This document shows, piece after piece, positions 42,923 through 51,452 of a DNA stretch of 64,000 nucleotides (positions are counted from its first letter, which is position 1; the number at the start of each line of letters is the position of its first letter). A model generated the notes under the pieces. It saw nothing but the letters and a program-made list of their open reading frames with translations. It made no database searches and was not told the DNA's origin. Location: assembly GCF_013186535.1 (NCBI RefSeq), contig NZ_JABMCZ010000001.1, positions 806,001-870,000 of the forward strand, written 5' to 3'. The DNA comes from Nocardia terpenica (GTDB lineage: Bacteria > Actinomycetota > Actinomycetes > Mycobacteriales > Mycobacteriaceae). The position numbers and the translations under genes were made by a program.

Positions 42923-44961
42923 TACAGCGCCGCGGCGAGTCGGGTGCCCTGGTCGATGGCGCGCTTGGCGTCCAGCTCCGCGGCGAGCTCCGCGCCGCCG
43001 ATCAGATGGATCCGCACCCCCGCGGCCCGCAGCGGCTCCTCCAGCTCGCGCACCGATTCCTGTCCGGCACACAGGATCACGTTGTCGCATTCGATGACGG
43101 TCGGCCGCTGCCGCTGCTCGCCGAAGCTGATGTGCAGCCCGCGATCGTCGATCCGCTCGTAGTTCACCCCGCCCACCTGCTCGACACCCTTGGCCTTCAC
43201 CGCCGCCCGGTGCACCCAGCCGGTGGTCTTGCCCAGGCTCTTCCCGAACGACGACGACTTGCGTTGCAGCAGCACCACTTCCCGCGCGGCGGGCGAGGGC
43301 CGCGGCGCGGTGAGCTGACCGGGGGCGTTCGGATCGTCGCTGGTGACGCCCCACTCCTGCTTCCACTCGTCCAGCTTCAGCGAGGGGTGGCCCTCGACGG
43401 TGAGGAATTCGCTGACGTCGTAACCGATTCCGCCCGCGCCGATCACGGCCACCTTCTTGCCCACCGGTTTCTGCTCGCGCACCAGCTCGGCGTAGGTGAG
43501 CACCTTCGGGTGGTCGATGCCGGGGATGCCCGGAATGCGCGGGCGCACACCGGTGGCCAGCACCACGTGGTCGTAGCGGCCCTCGATCAGCTCGGCCGCG
43601 CTCACCCGCCGGTTCAGGAACACCCGCACCCCGCTGACCTCCAGCTTGCGGGTGAAGTAGCGCAGGGTCTCGGAGAACTCCTCCTTGCCCGGGATGCGGC
43701 GCGCGATGTCGAACTGGCCGCCGATCTTGTCGTCGGCCTCGAACAGATCCACCTTGTGGCCGCGCTCGGCCAGATTCACCGCCGCCGACAACCCGGCCGG
43801 GCCCGCGCCCACGACCGCGATCCGCTTCGTCCGGCGGGTGGGCAGCAGCGTCAGCTCGGTCTCGTGCCCGGCGCGCGGATTCAGCAGGCACGACACGGTT
43901 TTGTGCACGAAGGCGTGGTCCAGGCACGCCTGATTGCAGGCGATGCAGGTGTTGATCTCGTCCTCGCGGGTCTGGCGGGCCTTGTTCACCCATTCCGGGT
44001 CGGCCAGCAGCGGCCGCGCCATCGAGACCAGGTCGGCGTCGCCGCGGGTGAGGATCTCCTCGGCGGTCTCGGGCATATTGATCCGGTTCGACGCGCACAC
44101 CGGAATGCGCACCCGCGCCTTGATCTTCGCGGTGAACTCGACGAACGCCGCCCGCGGCACCGAGGTCACGATCGTCGGCACCCGCGCCTCGTGCCAGCCG
44201 ATGTCGGTATTGAGAATGCTGGCCCCGGCCGCCTCCAATTCCGTGGCCAGGGCCAGGATCTCGGTCTCGGTCTGGCCGTGCTCCACGAATTCGGCCATGG
44301 ACAGCCGGAAGACGATGAGGAAGTCCGGGCCCACCGCGGCCCGCATGCGCCGCACGATCTCCAGCGGGAACCGCCGCCGGTTCTCCGCCGAACCACCCCA
44401 GCGATCGGTGCGCTTGTTGGTGCGCGGCGCCAGGAACTGGTTGATCAGGTAGCCCTCGCCGCCCATCACCTCCACGCCGTCGTACCCGGCGAGTTTGGCC
44501 AGCTTCGCGCAGCGCACATAGTCGTCGATGGTGCGCTCGACGCCCTTGTCCGACAGCTTGCGCGGCCGGAACGGATTGATCGGCGCCTTGATCGAGGACG
44601 CCGAAACACTGAACGGCACATAGGCGTACCGGCCCGCGTGCAGAATCTGGATCGCGATCTTGCCGCCCTCGGCGTGCACCGCCCTGGTGATCGCGCGATG
44701 CCGGTACGCCTCGGTCCGGTTGGTGAGCTTCGCGCCGAACGGCAGCAGCCAGCCCTCGCGATTGGGCGCGTAGCCACCGGTGATGATCAGGCCGACCCCG
44801 CCCCGGGCGCGTTCGGCGAAATACGCGGCCAGCCGGTTGGTGTCCCACGCCCGGTCCTCGAGGCCGGTGTGCATGGAACCCATCACCACGCGATTGCGCA
44901 ACGTGCCGCCGCCGACCTGGAGCGGTTCGAACAGGTGCGGGTACGGGTGGGACGCCGTCAT
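42922..44961 (-). CDS. 2,4-dienoyl-CoA reductase-like FMN/FAD/4Fe-4S oxidoreductase
   Basis: A 679-residue enzyme with the FadH architecture. An old-yellow-enzyme TIM barrel (1-350; LFEPLQVGGGTLRNRVV, QILHAGRYAY, GYDGVEVMGGEGYLINQFL) carries an iron-sulfur motif CIACNQACL...SCLLNP at about 345-370. An FAD/NAD(P) pyridine nucleotide half follows (IAVVGAGPAGLSAAVNLAERG, then KKVAVIGAGGIGYDVSEFL). It should reduce conjugated enoyl substrates such as dienoyl-CoA using NADPH. It lies 7 bp after a PadR gene and is coupled to the VOC gene. Substrates other than fatty acyl-CoA are possible. Confidence 0.88.
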   Translation of the reverse strand: MTASHPYPHLFEPLQVGGGTLRNRVVMGSMHTGLEDRAWDTNRLAAYFAERARGGVGLIITGGYAPNREGWLLPFGAKLTNRTEAYRHRAITRAVHAEGGKIAIQILHAGRYAYVPFSVSASSIKAPINPFRPRKLSDKGVERTIDDYVRCAKLAKLAGYDGVEVMGGEGYLINQFLAPRTNKRTDRWGGSAENRRRFPLEIVRRMRAAVGPDFLIVFRLSMAEFVEHGQTETEILALATELEAAGASILNTDIGWHEARVPTIVTSVPRAAFVEFTAKIKARVRIPVCASNRINMPETAEEILTRGDADLVSMARPLLADPEWVNKARQTREDEINTCIACNQACLDHAFVHKTVSCLLNPRAGHETELTLLPTRRTKRIAVVGAGPAGLSAAVNLAERGHKVDLFEADDKIGGQFDIARRIPGKEEFSETLRYFTRKLEVSGVRVFLNRRVSAAELIEGRYDHVVLATGVRPRIPGIPGIDHPKVLTYAELVREQKPVGKKVAVIGAGGIGYDVSEFLTVEGHPSLKLDEWKQEWGVTSDDPNAPGQLTAPRPSPAAREVVLLQRKSSSFGKSLGKTTGWVHRAAVKAKGVEQVGGVNYERIDDRGLHISFGEQRQRPTVIECDNVILCAGQESVRELEEPLRAAGVRIHLIGGAELAAELDAKRAIDQGTRLAAAL

Positions 44962-44968
44962 CGGGGAA

Positions 44969-45535
44969 TCACCTTTCGGGAGTGGGGCACGGCGAGGGGT
45001 CGCGGCGCAGCGCCGCGAGCACCTCGTCGCACCAGTCGACGAATCCGGCCTCCACGCGAATACCGCCGCGCAGCACCAGATATTGATGCAGCGCGGTCGC
45101 GGCGAGGCGGTTCGGGTCGGGGAAGTCCTTCTTCTCGATCAGCCGGTACAGCTCCAGCCGCTGCGCGTGCTGCTCGCGGTGGCGGGCCACCTCGGCGCAC
45201 AGCGCGGACAGGTCGCCGTGGGCGGCGGCGCGGATCTTCACGCCCAGTTCGCTGCGCAGCGGCCCGATATCGTCGGTGGGCTCGCCGATCCAACGGGCCA
45301 ACTCGGCGCGACCGGCGGGGCTGACGGTGTAGACCTTCTTGTCGGGGCGGCCCTCCTGGGCGACGACCTCACCGGCCACCCAGTGCCGCTCCTCCATGCG
45401 CTTGAGCACCCGGTAGATCTGCTGATGGGTGGCGTTCCAGAAGAAGCCGATCGATTTGTCGAAGCGGCGCGCCAGTTCGTAGCCCGAGCCGGCCCGCTCG
45501 GTCAGCGATACCAGCAGCGCGTGCTCCAGGGCCAT
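44969..45535 (-). CDS. PadR-family regulator
   Basis: A 188-residue PadR protein: N-terminal winged helix (MALEHALLVSLTERAGSGYE, FFWNATHQQIYRVLKRMEER) and a helical C-terminal dimerisation domain (AEVARHREQHAQRLELYRLI). PadR repressors respond to phenolics or drugs. It is the first gene of the operon with the FadH-like enzyme and VOC protein, and a matching inverted repeat lies 30 bp upstream of its start. Confidence 0.9.
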   Translation of the reverse strand: MALEHALLVSLTERAGSGYELARRFDKSIGFFWNATHQQIYRVLKRMEERHWVAGEVVAQEGRPDKKVYTVSPAGRAELARWIGEPTDDIGPLRSELGVKIRAAAHGDLSALCAEVARHREQHAQRLELYRLIEKKDFPDPNRLAATALHQYLVLRGGIRVEAGFVDWCDEVLAALRRDPSPCPTPER

Positions 45536-45564
45536 AGCGCCGAGATTAACCGATACTCGCCGTA

Positions 45565-45584
45565 CTATGCAACTGAGTGCATAG
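45565..45584. promoter_or_regulatory. PadR-type operator
   Basis: CTATGCA and TGCATAG are exact inverted copies around ACTGAG, giving ATGC-N8-GCAT, the spacing of the known PadR consensus (ATGT-N8-ACAT). Position 30 bp before the padR start suggests autorepression. Confidence 0.6.
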
Positions 45585-45643
45585 AGCGGAATCGGCGGTG
45601 TCTTGTACCATCAACAATGGTGCTCGCACCATCTCGGATACGG

Positions 45644-45686
45644 GAAGGGCACCTCGCGCATCCGGGAGGTTCGCGGGGTGCCCTTC
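45644..45686. terminator. Long hairpin between PadR and SDR genes
   Basis: GAAGGGCACC (45644-45653) pairs perfectly with GGTGCCCTTC (45677-45686), and an inner TCGCG/CGCGG extends the stem. It lies between divergent genes, where no terminator is expected, followed by TCTGT on the plus strand. An attenuator in the SDR leader, or the end of a small transcript starting near 45600, are possibilities. Confidence 0.45.
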
Positions 45687-45822
45687 TGTATGCGGCCATC
45701 GCTCGGTGTCGACCGAGTCGCCGGATTTGCGCGAATCGATTTGCTGGACACCGTCGCCCGGGGATCGTACAAGGTTGGACTAAAACGCTGGCGGCTCGAA
45801 AAGCCTTGGCTACCATGGTCTG

Positions 45823-46578
45823 ATGGCGCATTCCTACGTGGTGACCGGAGGCGCCCGGGGGGTCGGGCGGGCCATTGTCGCGCGTTTGCTGGCCCGCGGT
45901 CACGTGGTGGTGGTCGAACGCGACGCCGCCGGATTGGCCTGGGCCGCGGGCAGAATCCAGGTGGTCAGCGGCGACGCGGGCTCCGAGGAGGTGGCCGCGC
46001 ACGCCGCCGATCTGGCTCAGCGCGCGGGCGCCCTGATCGGCTGGGTCAACAACGCCGCCGTATTCCGCGATGCCTCGGTGGATTCCGCCCCGGCCGGGCG
46101 CGTGCTCGAGCTCATCGAGGCCAATCTGCGCCCGGCGCTGGCCGGATGCGCGGTGGCCGTGCGCAGCTTCCTCGCCGCGGGCACCGGCGGGGCCATCGTC
46201 AATATCAGCTCGCATCAGGCGCGGCGGGCGGTGCCCGGCGTGCTGCCCTACAGCACCGCCAAGGCCGCCATCGAGGGGCTGACGCGGGCGCTGGCCGTCG
46301 AATACGGGTCGCGCGGCATCCGGGTGAACGCGGTCGCGCCGGGCTCGGTTGCCACCGAACGCTATTCGGAATACCTCGCGGGCCTGGCCCCCGCCGCCGC
46401 GGCCTCGGTGGAACGCGACATGGCCGCCCTGCACCCGCTCGGCCGCGTGGCCACCGGCGACGAGATCGCCGCCGCCGTCGAGTTCCTCTTATCCGGCGAC
46501 GCCAGCTTCATCAACGGCGCCAGCATTCCCGTCGACGGCGGCCGGTCGGTACTCGCCTTGGATCCCGAGGCGCGCTAA
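45823..46578 (+). CDS. Short-chain dehydrogenase/reductase
   Basis: A 251-residue classical SDR (FabG-like): VTGGARGVGRAIVARLLARG, VVERDA after beta-2 (Glu/Arg suggest NAD), WVNNAAVF, NISSHQARR (Ser), catalytic PYSTAKAAIEGL, and the INGASIPVDGGR ending. Its substrate is unknown. The 3' end is followed directly by the palindromic repeat at 46583-46643, which may end the transcript. Confidence 0.9.
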   Translation: MAHSYVVTGGARGVGRAIVARLLARGHVVVVERDAAGLAWAAGRIQVVSGDAGSEEVAAHAADLAQRAGALIGWVNNAAVFRDASVDSAPAGRVLELIEANLRPALAGCAVAVRSFLAAGTGGAIVNISSHQARRAVPGVLPYSTAKAAIEGLTRALAVEYGSRGIRVNAVAPGSVATERYSEYLAGLAPAAAASVERDMAALHPLGRVATGDEIAAAVEFLLSGDASFINGASIPVDGGRSVLALDPEAR

Positions 46579-46582
46579 TTGA

Positions 46583-46643
46583 TTTCCCGGCGCGCTTTTG
46601 GCCGGGATCCTCACGAGATCCCGGCCAAAAGCGCGCCGGGAAC
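46583..46643. repeat. Dispersed palindrome pair between convergent genes
   Basis: Two 27-bp copies lie head to head: 46583-46609 (loop GCGCTTTTG) and 46617-46643 (loop CAAAAGCGC), arms CCCGGC/GCCGGG with one or two end mismatches. The pair sits exactly between an SDR and a TetR gene that point at each other, so it is well placed as a bidirectional terminator. Confidence 0.8.
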
Positions 46644-46660
46644 AAGAGTAGAGGTAGCGG

Positions 46661-47278
46661 TCAGCTCGAGCGCCAGGCCGCCATGCCGAGGGCGATGAGC
46701 CGGACCTGGCGCACGGTGCGCTCGACGAGGTCCGGGCGCTGGTGGGGTGGGGCCGTGACGTAGTCGGGGATGTGGTTGGCGACGGTGGAGACGATCAGGT
46801 CGGCGGCCAGCTCCAGGTCTTCCGGGGACCAGGAGTCCAGGGCGCGCAGGCGGGAGAGGTCGACCACCAATTCCCGTGTGATCAGCTGCATTTCGACGAC
46901 GATCGCGCCGCGCAGGGCCGCCGAGCCGCCGTGCCGCTCGCGAACGAGGAAGCCGTAGAGCGCCTCCCGACCGGCGACCTGGGCGAAGACGAACCGGACG
47001 GTCTCGGCCAGCCGGGCGTCGGGGGTGCGGCGCAATTCCCGCAGCGCCAACCGCAATTGGCGCACACCCTCGTCGACCAGCGCGGTGCCGAGTTCGTCCA
47101 GGGAGGTGAAGTGCCGGTAGAACGCGGTCGGCACGATGCCCGCCGAGCGGGCGATCTCGCGCAGGCTCAGGGCGGCGAAGCCGCGGTCGGCGGCCAGCGC
47201 CAGGGTGCCCTCCAGCAGTGCCTGCCGGGTGCGTTCCTTGCGCTCGCCGCGGGTCTGGGCGCGGTCCTGCTCGTCCAT
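46661..47278 (-). CDS. TetR-family regulator, probable desaturase operon repressor
   Basis: A 205-residue TetR protein: N-terminal helix-turn-helix (RTRQALLEGTLALAADRGFA, LSLREIARSAGIVPTAFYRHF) and a ligand-binding C-terminal domain. It is close in context to the FadR/FasR-like regulators beside mycobacterial acyl desaturases. It diverges from the ferredoxin reductase–desaturase operon with a candidate operator between. In-frame ATGs at 47290 and 47302 are alternatives; none has a good ribosome site. Confidence 0.85.
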   Translation of the reverse strand: MDEQDRAQTRGERKERTRQALLEGTLALAADRGFAALSLREIARSAGIVPTAFYRHFTSLDELGTALVDEGVRQLRLALRELRRTPDARLAETVRFVFAQVAGREALYGFLVRERHGGSAALRGAIVVEMQLITRELVVDLSRLRALDSWSPEDLELAADLIVSTVANHIPDYVTAPPHQRPDLVERTVRQVRLIALGMAAWRSS

Positions 47279-47385
47279 TGCGGTGAGCATACATCCGTTC
47301 ACGACTCATCCATTCATTTCGGTGTTGCCCCGGTCACATCGCCAGCAGGTTGAACTCTTGCGGTACCGAGGGGCACACTATCTAA

Positions 47386-47401
47386 GTGTACAGATGTGCA
47401 C
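47386..47401. promoter_or_regulatory. Candidate TetR operator before the desaturase operon
   Basis: GTGTACAGATGTGCAC has 6 of 7 symmetric positions and lies 23 bp before the reductase start, next to a CACTAT/TATCTA -10-like patch. It suits repression by the divergent TetR protein. Confidence 0.45.
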
Positions 47402-47423
47402 CGAAATGCAGTGGGAGAACCGC

Positions 47424-48620
47424 ATGGCAGGACTCGTCGACCTGGTGCAGACCCTGACGTCGCCGCACCCCCTCGATCGCTACCTGGAGTTGGTGCGCCC
47501 GGCGCTGACCGTGCGCGATCTGCGCGCCGAGGTCACCCGGGTGCGCCGGTCGGTGCCCGGCTCGGTGACGCTGACGTTGCGCCCGCCCCGGCGCTGGGCC
47601 GGACATCGCGCCGGGCAGTTCATCCAGATCGGAGTGGTGATCGACGGCGTCAAACACACCCGCTGCTACTCGCCGATCGACCCGCAGTCGCCCCGGCGGC
47701 GCTCGCTGGAACTGACCGTCAAGGCGCATCCGGGCGGGCTGGTGTCGCAGTACCTGTATCGGCACGCCGCGCCCGGCATGGTGGTCGATCTGGCCCCGGC
47801 CGCAGGCACTTTCGCCCTGCCCGACCCGCGGCCGGACGCGCTGGTGCTGATCAGCGGCGGCAGCGGCATCACGCCGGTGCTGTCGATGCTGCGCACGCTC
47901 GACGCCGAGGACTATCCCGGACGGCTGGTGTTCCTGCACTACGCGAAATCGCCGGAGGCGGTGCCGCATCGGGGTGAGCTCGACGCAATTGCCGAGCGGC
48001 ACAGTAACTTTCGGATCGTGCTGAGCTACCCTTCGCTCGGGCGGGCCGAATCGGCGGGCGAGGCACAGTGGAGTTGTGACGGGCCGCCGCCCGCCGGTCA
48101 TTTCGACTACGACGCGTTCGAGCGCATCGCGCCCTGGTTCGCGGGGGCGCAGACCTATGTGTGCGGCCCGGCCTCGCTGATGGATGCCGTGCGTCGCGTG
48201 TACGAGGCCGAGCAGTTGGATGGCCGGTTGCATACGGAGGAATTCACCGTGGTTCCCGGCCAAAAGCATGCCGGGAACATAAGGGGCGGGCCTGCCGGGA
48301 ACATAGGGGGCGGGCCTGCCGGGAACATAGGGGGCGAGCATGCCGGGAACATGGGGGGCTCTGGTGCCGAGGGAACCACCGTCTTCTCCGCCAGTGGCGT
48401 TCGGGCCGACAATGCCGGGGCCAGCCTGCTGGAGCAGGCCGAATTCGCCGGGCTCACACCGGTTTACGGCTGCCGGATGGGAATCTGCCTGTCCTGCACC
48501 TCGATCAAGCGCTCGGGCTGCACCCGCAACCTGCGCACGGGGGAGCTCGACAGCGATCCCGACCAGCCGATCCAGCTCTGCATCAACGCCGCCGTGGGCG
48601 ACGTCGATATCGAAATCTGA
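47424..48620 (+). CDS. Ferredoxin reductase (FAD, NAD, 2Fe-2S) with in-frame repeat insert
   Basis: A 398-residue electron-transfer protein that should feed the downstream acyl desaturase, like mycobacterial Rv3230c. Domains in order: FAD-binding (HRAGQFIQIGV, TRCYSPIDPQ), NAD(P)-binding (LVLISGGSGITPVLSML, YVCGPASLMDAV), and C-terminal plant-type 2Fe-2S with YGCRMGICLSC and a last Cys in IQLCINAAVG. Between the last two domains (about 277-318) is a foreign Gly/Asn-rich segment, PGQKHAGNIRGG then copies of AGNIGGGP, encoded by a dispersed palindromic repeat. GGGAG precedes ATG 47424; ATGs at 47394 and 47406 lie within the operator region. Confidence 0.87.
   Translation: MAGLVDLVQTLTSPHPLDRYLELVRPALTVRDLRAEVTRVRRSVPGSVTLTLRPPRRWAGHRAGQFIQIGVVIDGVKHTRCYSPIDPQSPRRRSLELTVKAHPGGLVSQYLYRHAAPGMVVDLAPAAGTFALPDPRPDALVLISGGSGITPVLSMLRTLDAEDYPGRLVFLHYAKSPEAVPHRGELDAIAERHSNFRIVLSYPSLGRAESAGEAQWSCDGPPPAGHFDYDAFERIAPWFAGAQTYVCGPASLMDAVRRVYEAEQLDGRLHTEEFTVVPGQKHAGNIRGGPAGNIGGGPAGNIGGEHAGNMGGSGAEGTTVFSASGVRADNAGASLLEQAEFAGLTPVYGCRMGICLSCTSIKRSGCTRNLRTGELDSDPDQPIQLCINAAVGDVDIEI
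48252..48380 (+). repeat. Palindromic repeat inserted in frame in a coding gene
   Basis: A perfect 27-bp palindrome (GTTCCCGGC / GCCGGGAAC, loop CAAAAGCAT) at 48252-48278 is followed by three 24-bp units that each end TGCCGGGAAC, and then by one degenerate 26-bp unit ending GAGGGAAC. Each 24-bp unit encodes eight residues (AGNIGGGP type). Arms and loop match the intergenic copies at 36.4, 38.1 and 46.6 kb, so this is the same element inside the ferredoxin reductase gene. Confidence 0.88.
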
Positions 48621-48635
48621 AAGGGGAGAACGACT

Positions 48636-49799
48636 ATGGCGATACTCACCGAAACCGGCGACGGGCCGCTGGTGCTGAGCCCGGAGCAGGTCCGCGAGAT
48701 CGGCCGCGAACTGGACGAGCTGCGCGCCCGCATCACCGCCGACCTGGGCGAGCGTGACCGCGCATACATCTACTCGATCATCAAGGCGCAGCGCGGTTTC
48801 GAGATCGCCGGGCGCGGCCTGATGTATCTGGGTTTCCTGCCCCCGTTCTGGCTGGCCGGGGTGGCGGCGCTGAGCGTGTCCAAGATCCTGGACAATATGG
48901 AGATCGGCCACAACGTCATGCACGGGCAGTGGGACTGGATGCGCGAGCCCGGCCTGAATTCCCGTGTGTTCGAATGGGATACGGTCTGCCCGGCCGATCA
49001 GTGGAAGCATTCGCACAACTACGTGCACCACACCTTCACCAATATCCACGGCCGCGACCGCGACATCGGCTACGGCATCCTGCGCATCGACGAGGGCCAG
49101 CGGTGGAATCCGTACTACCTCGGCAACCCGGTGTACGCGTTCGCGCTGATGATGCTGTTCGAGTGGGGCGTCATGGTGCACGACCTGGAGGTCGACAACA
49201 TCATCCGGGGGCGGCGCAGCTGGTCGGACATCAAGCGGCTGCTCAAGGGGCAGTGGCGCAAGGCGGGCCGCCAGGTGCTCAAGGACTACGTGGCGTTCCC
49301 GCTGCTCAGCGGCCCGCTGTTGGTATCCACCCTGGCCGGGAACATCGCCGCCAACCTGGTGCGCAATGTCTGGGCGTACTCGATCATCTTCTGCGGGCAC
49401 TTCCCCTCCGGCGTACAGACGTTCACCGAGGAGGAGACCGCCGAGGAGACCCGCGGCGAGTGGTACGTGCGCCAGATGCTCGGCTCGTCCAACATCACCG
49501 GCGGTCGGCTGTTCCACATCATGTCCGGCAACCTGTCCCACCAGATCGAGCACCACCTGTTCCCGGACCTGCCCGCGAACCGGTATCCGGAGATCGCGCC
49601 GGAGGTCCGCGCGCTGTGCCGCAAGTACGGCCTGCCCTACAGCACCGGCCCGCTGAGCAGGCAGATCGGCTCGGTGTGGGCCAAGATCTTCCGGCTCGCA
49701 CTGCCGCCCGCGCTGACCGGGAGTGCCCCGGCTCCCGGTGTTATCGTGATGCGAGAGCCGCGATCCGAGCGGTCGGAGCCGAGCGAAGCGGGCGTTTGA
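48636..49799 (+). CDS. Fatty acyl desaturase (DesA3-like)
   Basis: A 387-residue membrane-bound di-iron desaturase. The three histidine boxes are GHNVMHGQ, HSHNYVHH and HQIEHH, with hydrophobic segments around YLGFLPPFWLAGVAAL and LLSGPLLVSTLAGNIAANLV. Probably introduces a delta-9 double bond into acyl-CoA at the membrane, with electrons from the reductase encoded 15 bp upstream (whose 2Fe-2S domain is the direct donor). The operon is presumably under TetR control by unsaturated fatty acid status. Confidence 0.9.
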   Translation: MAILTETGDGPLVLSPEQVREIGRELDELRARITADLGERDRAYIYSIIKAQRGFEIAGRGLMYLGFLPPFWLAGVAALSVSKILDNMEIGHNVMHGQWDWMREPGLNSRVFEWDTVCPADQWKHSHNYVHHTFTNIHGRDRDIGYGILRIDEGQRWNPYYLGNPVYAFALMMLFEWGVMVHDLEVDNIIRGRRSWSDIKRLLKGQWRKAGRQVLKDYVAFPLLSGPLLVSTLAGNIAANLVRNVWAYSIIFCGHFPSGVQTFTEEETAEETRGEWYVRQMLGSSNITGGRLFHIMSGNLSHQIEHHLFPDLPANRYPEIAPEVRALCRKYGLPYSTGPLSRQIGSVWAKIFRLALPPALTGSAPAPGVIVMREPRSERSEPSEAGV

Positions 49800-50120
49800 A
49801 TGATCGGAAAGTTCGAGAGCAACAAGGATCTGATCCAGGAATTGACATCGTCCGGGGCACGACATGTCGGCAATATCGCAACGATCATTACCGGCACCGT
49901 CGCGGAGGTGACCCGCGAGATCGGTGAGTGGGTCACCGACGCCATCGAAATGCGGGAGGCCGCCCGGGCCGCCGAGCGCGACCGGGAGGCCGCCGCCCAC
50001 GTCAACACCGGGCGCGACGACCCCGACGTGCTGATCGACGAGCCGAAGCAGACCCCCCACGCCTCGGCGGCGCAGCCCTACATCGACGCGGACGTCGAGA
50101 TCGTCGATCCGGAGCGTTAG
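49800..50120 (+). CDS. Hypothetical protein of the desaturase operon
   Basis: A 106-residue protein whose ATG directly abuts the desaturase stop (TGA-ATG). It has an amphipathic helix region (HVGNIATIITGTVAEVTREI, GEWVTDAIEMREAARAAERD) and an acidic disordered tail. No transmembrane segment. It may be a small accessory of the desaturase complex; I do not recognise a named family. It overlaps the DUF4254 gene by 4 bp, tail to tail. Confidence 0.75.
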   Translation: MIGKFESNKDLIQELTSSGARHVGNIATIITGTVAEVTREIGEWVTDAIEMREAARAAERDREAAAHVNTGRDDPDVLIDEPKQTPHASAAQPYIDADVEIVDPER

Positions 50121-50680
50121 AACACCGGTAGCCGTCGTCTGTGCTCCACGACGTCGGTGACCAGATCCTTGTAGCCGTCGGCCAGTTCGGCGAGGCGGAC
50201 CCAGTGCAGGTGCGCCTCGCCGTCGACCGCGCGATGGGTGAGGACCGTGGCCCGGGCGCGGGCGTCGACCTTCGTACTCGGCAGTGGCAGCCCCAGCGCG
50301 TCCTGCGCCGCGACCCACTTGCCGGCCATTCGGTCGATCACCGCACCGAGGGTCTCGGTATGCAGCGAGGCTCCGGCCCGGTGCGCGATATTGTCCGCCA
50401 CCCAGTTGTCGATATGCTCCACCAATTTCGCGCGGTCGCTGTCGATGTCGTCGACGAGCTGGCTGTAGGCCGCGACGTGCCGGGCCGACGTTCCCGGGGC
50501 CCGGGCGGCCTGCTGCGCGGCGCGCCGCCGTTCGTGACACTGCACCAGCTCGCGTGCCGAATCGAGCACGCAGTGACCGCACGGAGCGGAGTCGGCCGGG
50601 GCGCGGAATGCCCGCAGGACAGCGCCCGCGGACGGCAACTCACCGGGTCCGGTACGGCCACCGGGGTATTCGGTCGCCAT
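50117..50680 (-). CDS. DUF4254 family protein
   Basis: A 187-residue all-helical protein that matches the DUF4254 pattern: RHVAAYSQLVDDIDSDRAKL and HIDNWV, later MAGKWVAAQDAL and HLHWVRLAELADGYKDLV. It contains a Cys-x-x-Cys-type pair early (CGHCVLD). Function is unknown; family members are scattered through Mycobacteriales and Bacteroidetes. No operon partner. Confidence 0.75.
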   Translation of the reverse strand: MATEYPGGRTGPGELPSAGAVLRAFRAPADSAPCGHCVLDSARELVQCHERRRAAQQAARAPGTSARHVAAYSQLVDDIDSDRAKLVEHIDNWVADNIAHRAGASLHTETLGAVIDRMAGKWVAAQDALGLPLPSTKVDARARATVLTHRAVDGEAHLHWVRLAELADGYKDLVTDVVEHRRRLPVF

Positions 50681-51098
50681 GGTTACCCACCCTCGCTAAC
50701 GATCTCATTGGATACGCCAGGGCCGAGGAGGTAACGGGGAGTGGCTCCCCTCGGCACCGGCGCAGCCCCGCATCGCGGACACGACAGCCCACCGCAACCG
50801 CTCACGGCGAAAAGACCGGGAATTACGCGACGATGCGATGAGAGACTGCCCGAAAACAGGGACATATCCAGGAAAGCGCGTCGGAAGAACCCGCGCAACA
50901 GGCCAACACCCGAAACCCCTAAGCTGCCGGGGAATCGTTATACATCATTACGACAGGGTTACATGATCGCGTAGATCGGTGACCTATCCGATTGCTGGAT
51001 CTAGGTACCCATTCGTTGCGGTACCGAAACGTCGTGGCGCCGACGGGCTCCCGGCGCGGGGAGCGATGCGGCGGCAACGCGTCGGCGGAGGTGCCCGC
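50681..51098. other. Intergenic stretch with no recognisable feature
   Basis: A 418-bp gap of lower GC, probably promoter DNA for the DUF4254 gene and for the next small gene. I see no RNA gene, terminator or long repeat in it. A frame open from 50979 exists, but its start has no ribosome site. Confidence 0.4.
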
Positions 51099-51452
51099 GT
51101 GTCGGCGGTCGTTCGGATACCCTGCTCGTTCGTGGCCGCGTACGTCTCGTCGCCGGAGTTGACCTTCGGCTTCCTGTTCGCCCTGGAAGACCCCGAGCGA
51201 ATCGCCGAGGTGGTTCGCCTGCTCATGGAGCGTCGGCGGGTTTCGGTCTTCCGGCTCGCGCACATGTCCGGTGCGGCGGGCCCGCCCGAGCGCTACGTGG
51301 TGAATTGGGCTGCCATCCCGCAGATCTCGATCACCACCGACGCTCCGGATGCGAACGAGTTGCTGGAGAAGCGAACAATGCTCGTCAATGCCTTCCTGGG
51401 GGAGGACGGCGAGGTGAGTTTGTACTCGTCGGAGGGCCAAGGCCCCAGGTAG
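51099..51452 (+). CDS. Hypothetical protein (117 aa)
   Basis: GTG 51099 is preceded by GGAGGT at seven bases, a better start than the upstream GTG 50979 or ATG 51066. The product has a compact alpha/beta look: FVAAYVSSPELTFGFLFALE, then a helix DPERIAEVVRLLMERRRV, a strand VSVFRLAHM, and ERYVVNWAAIPQISI. It might be a small ligand-binding or immunity-like domain; no family recognised. Confidence 0.55.
   Translation: MSAVVRIPCSFVAAYVSSPELTFGFLFALEDPERIAEVVRLLMERRRVSVFRLAHMSGAAGPPERYVVNWAAIPQISITTDAPDANELLEKRTMLVNAFLGEDGEVSLYSSEGQGPR

Noticed and set aside
42923..44848. A long N-terminal extension of the VOC protein (837-residue frame)
   Set aside because: The extension is an out-of-frame reading of the FadH-like gene. 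The TAATG junction fixes the VOC start at 42922.
47382..50582. A 1066-residue open frame on the minus strand
   Set aside because: It is antisense to the ferredoxin reductase and desaturase, whose catalytic motifs are intact. The translation is low-complexity His/Arg/Gln-rich.
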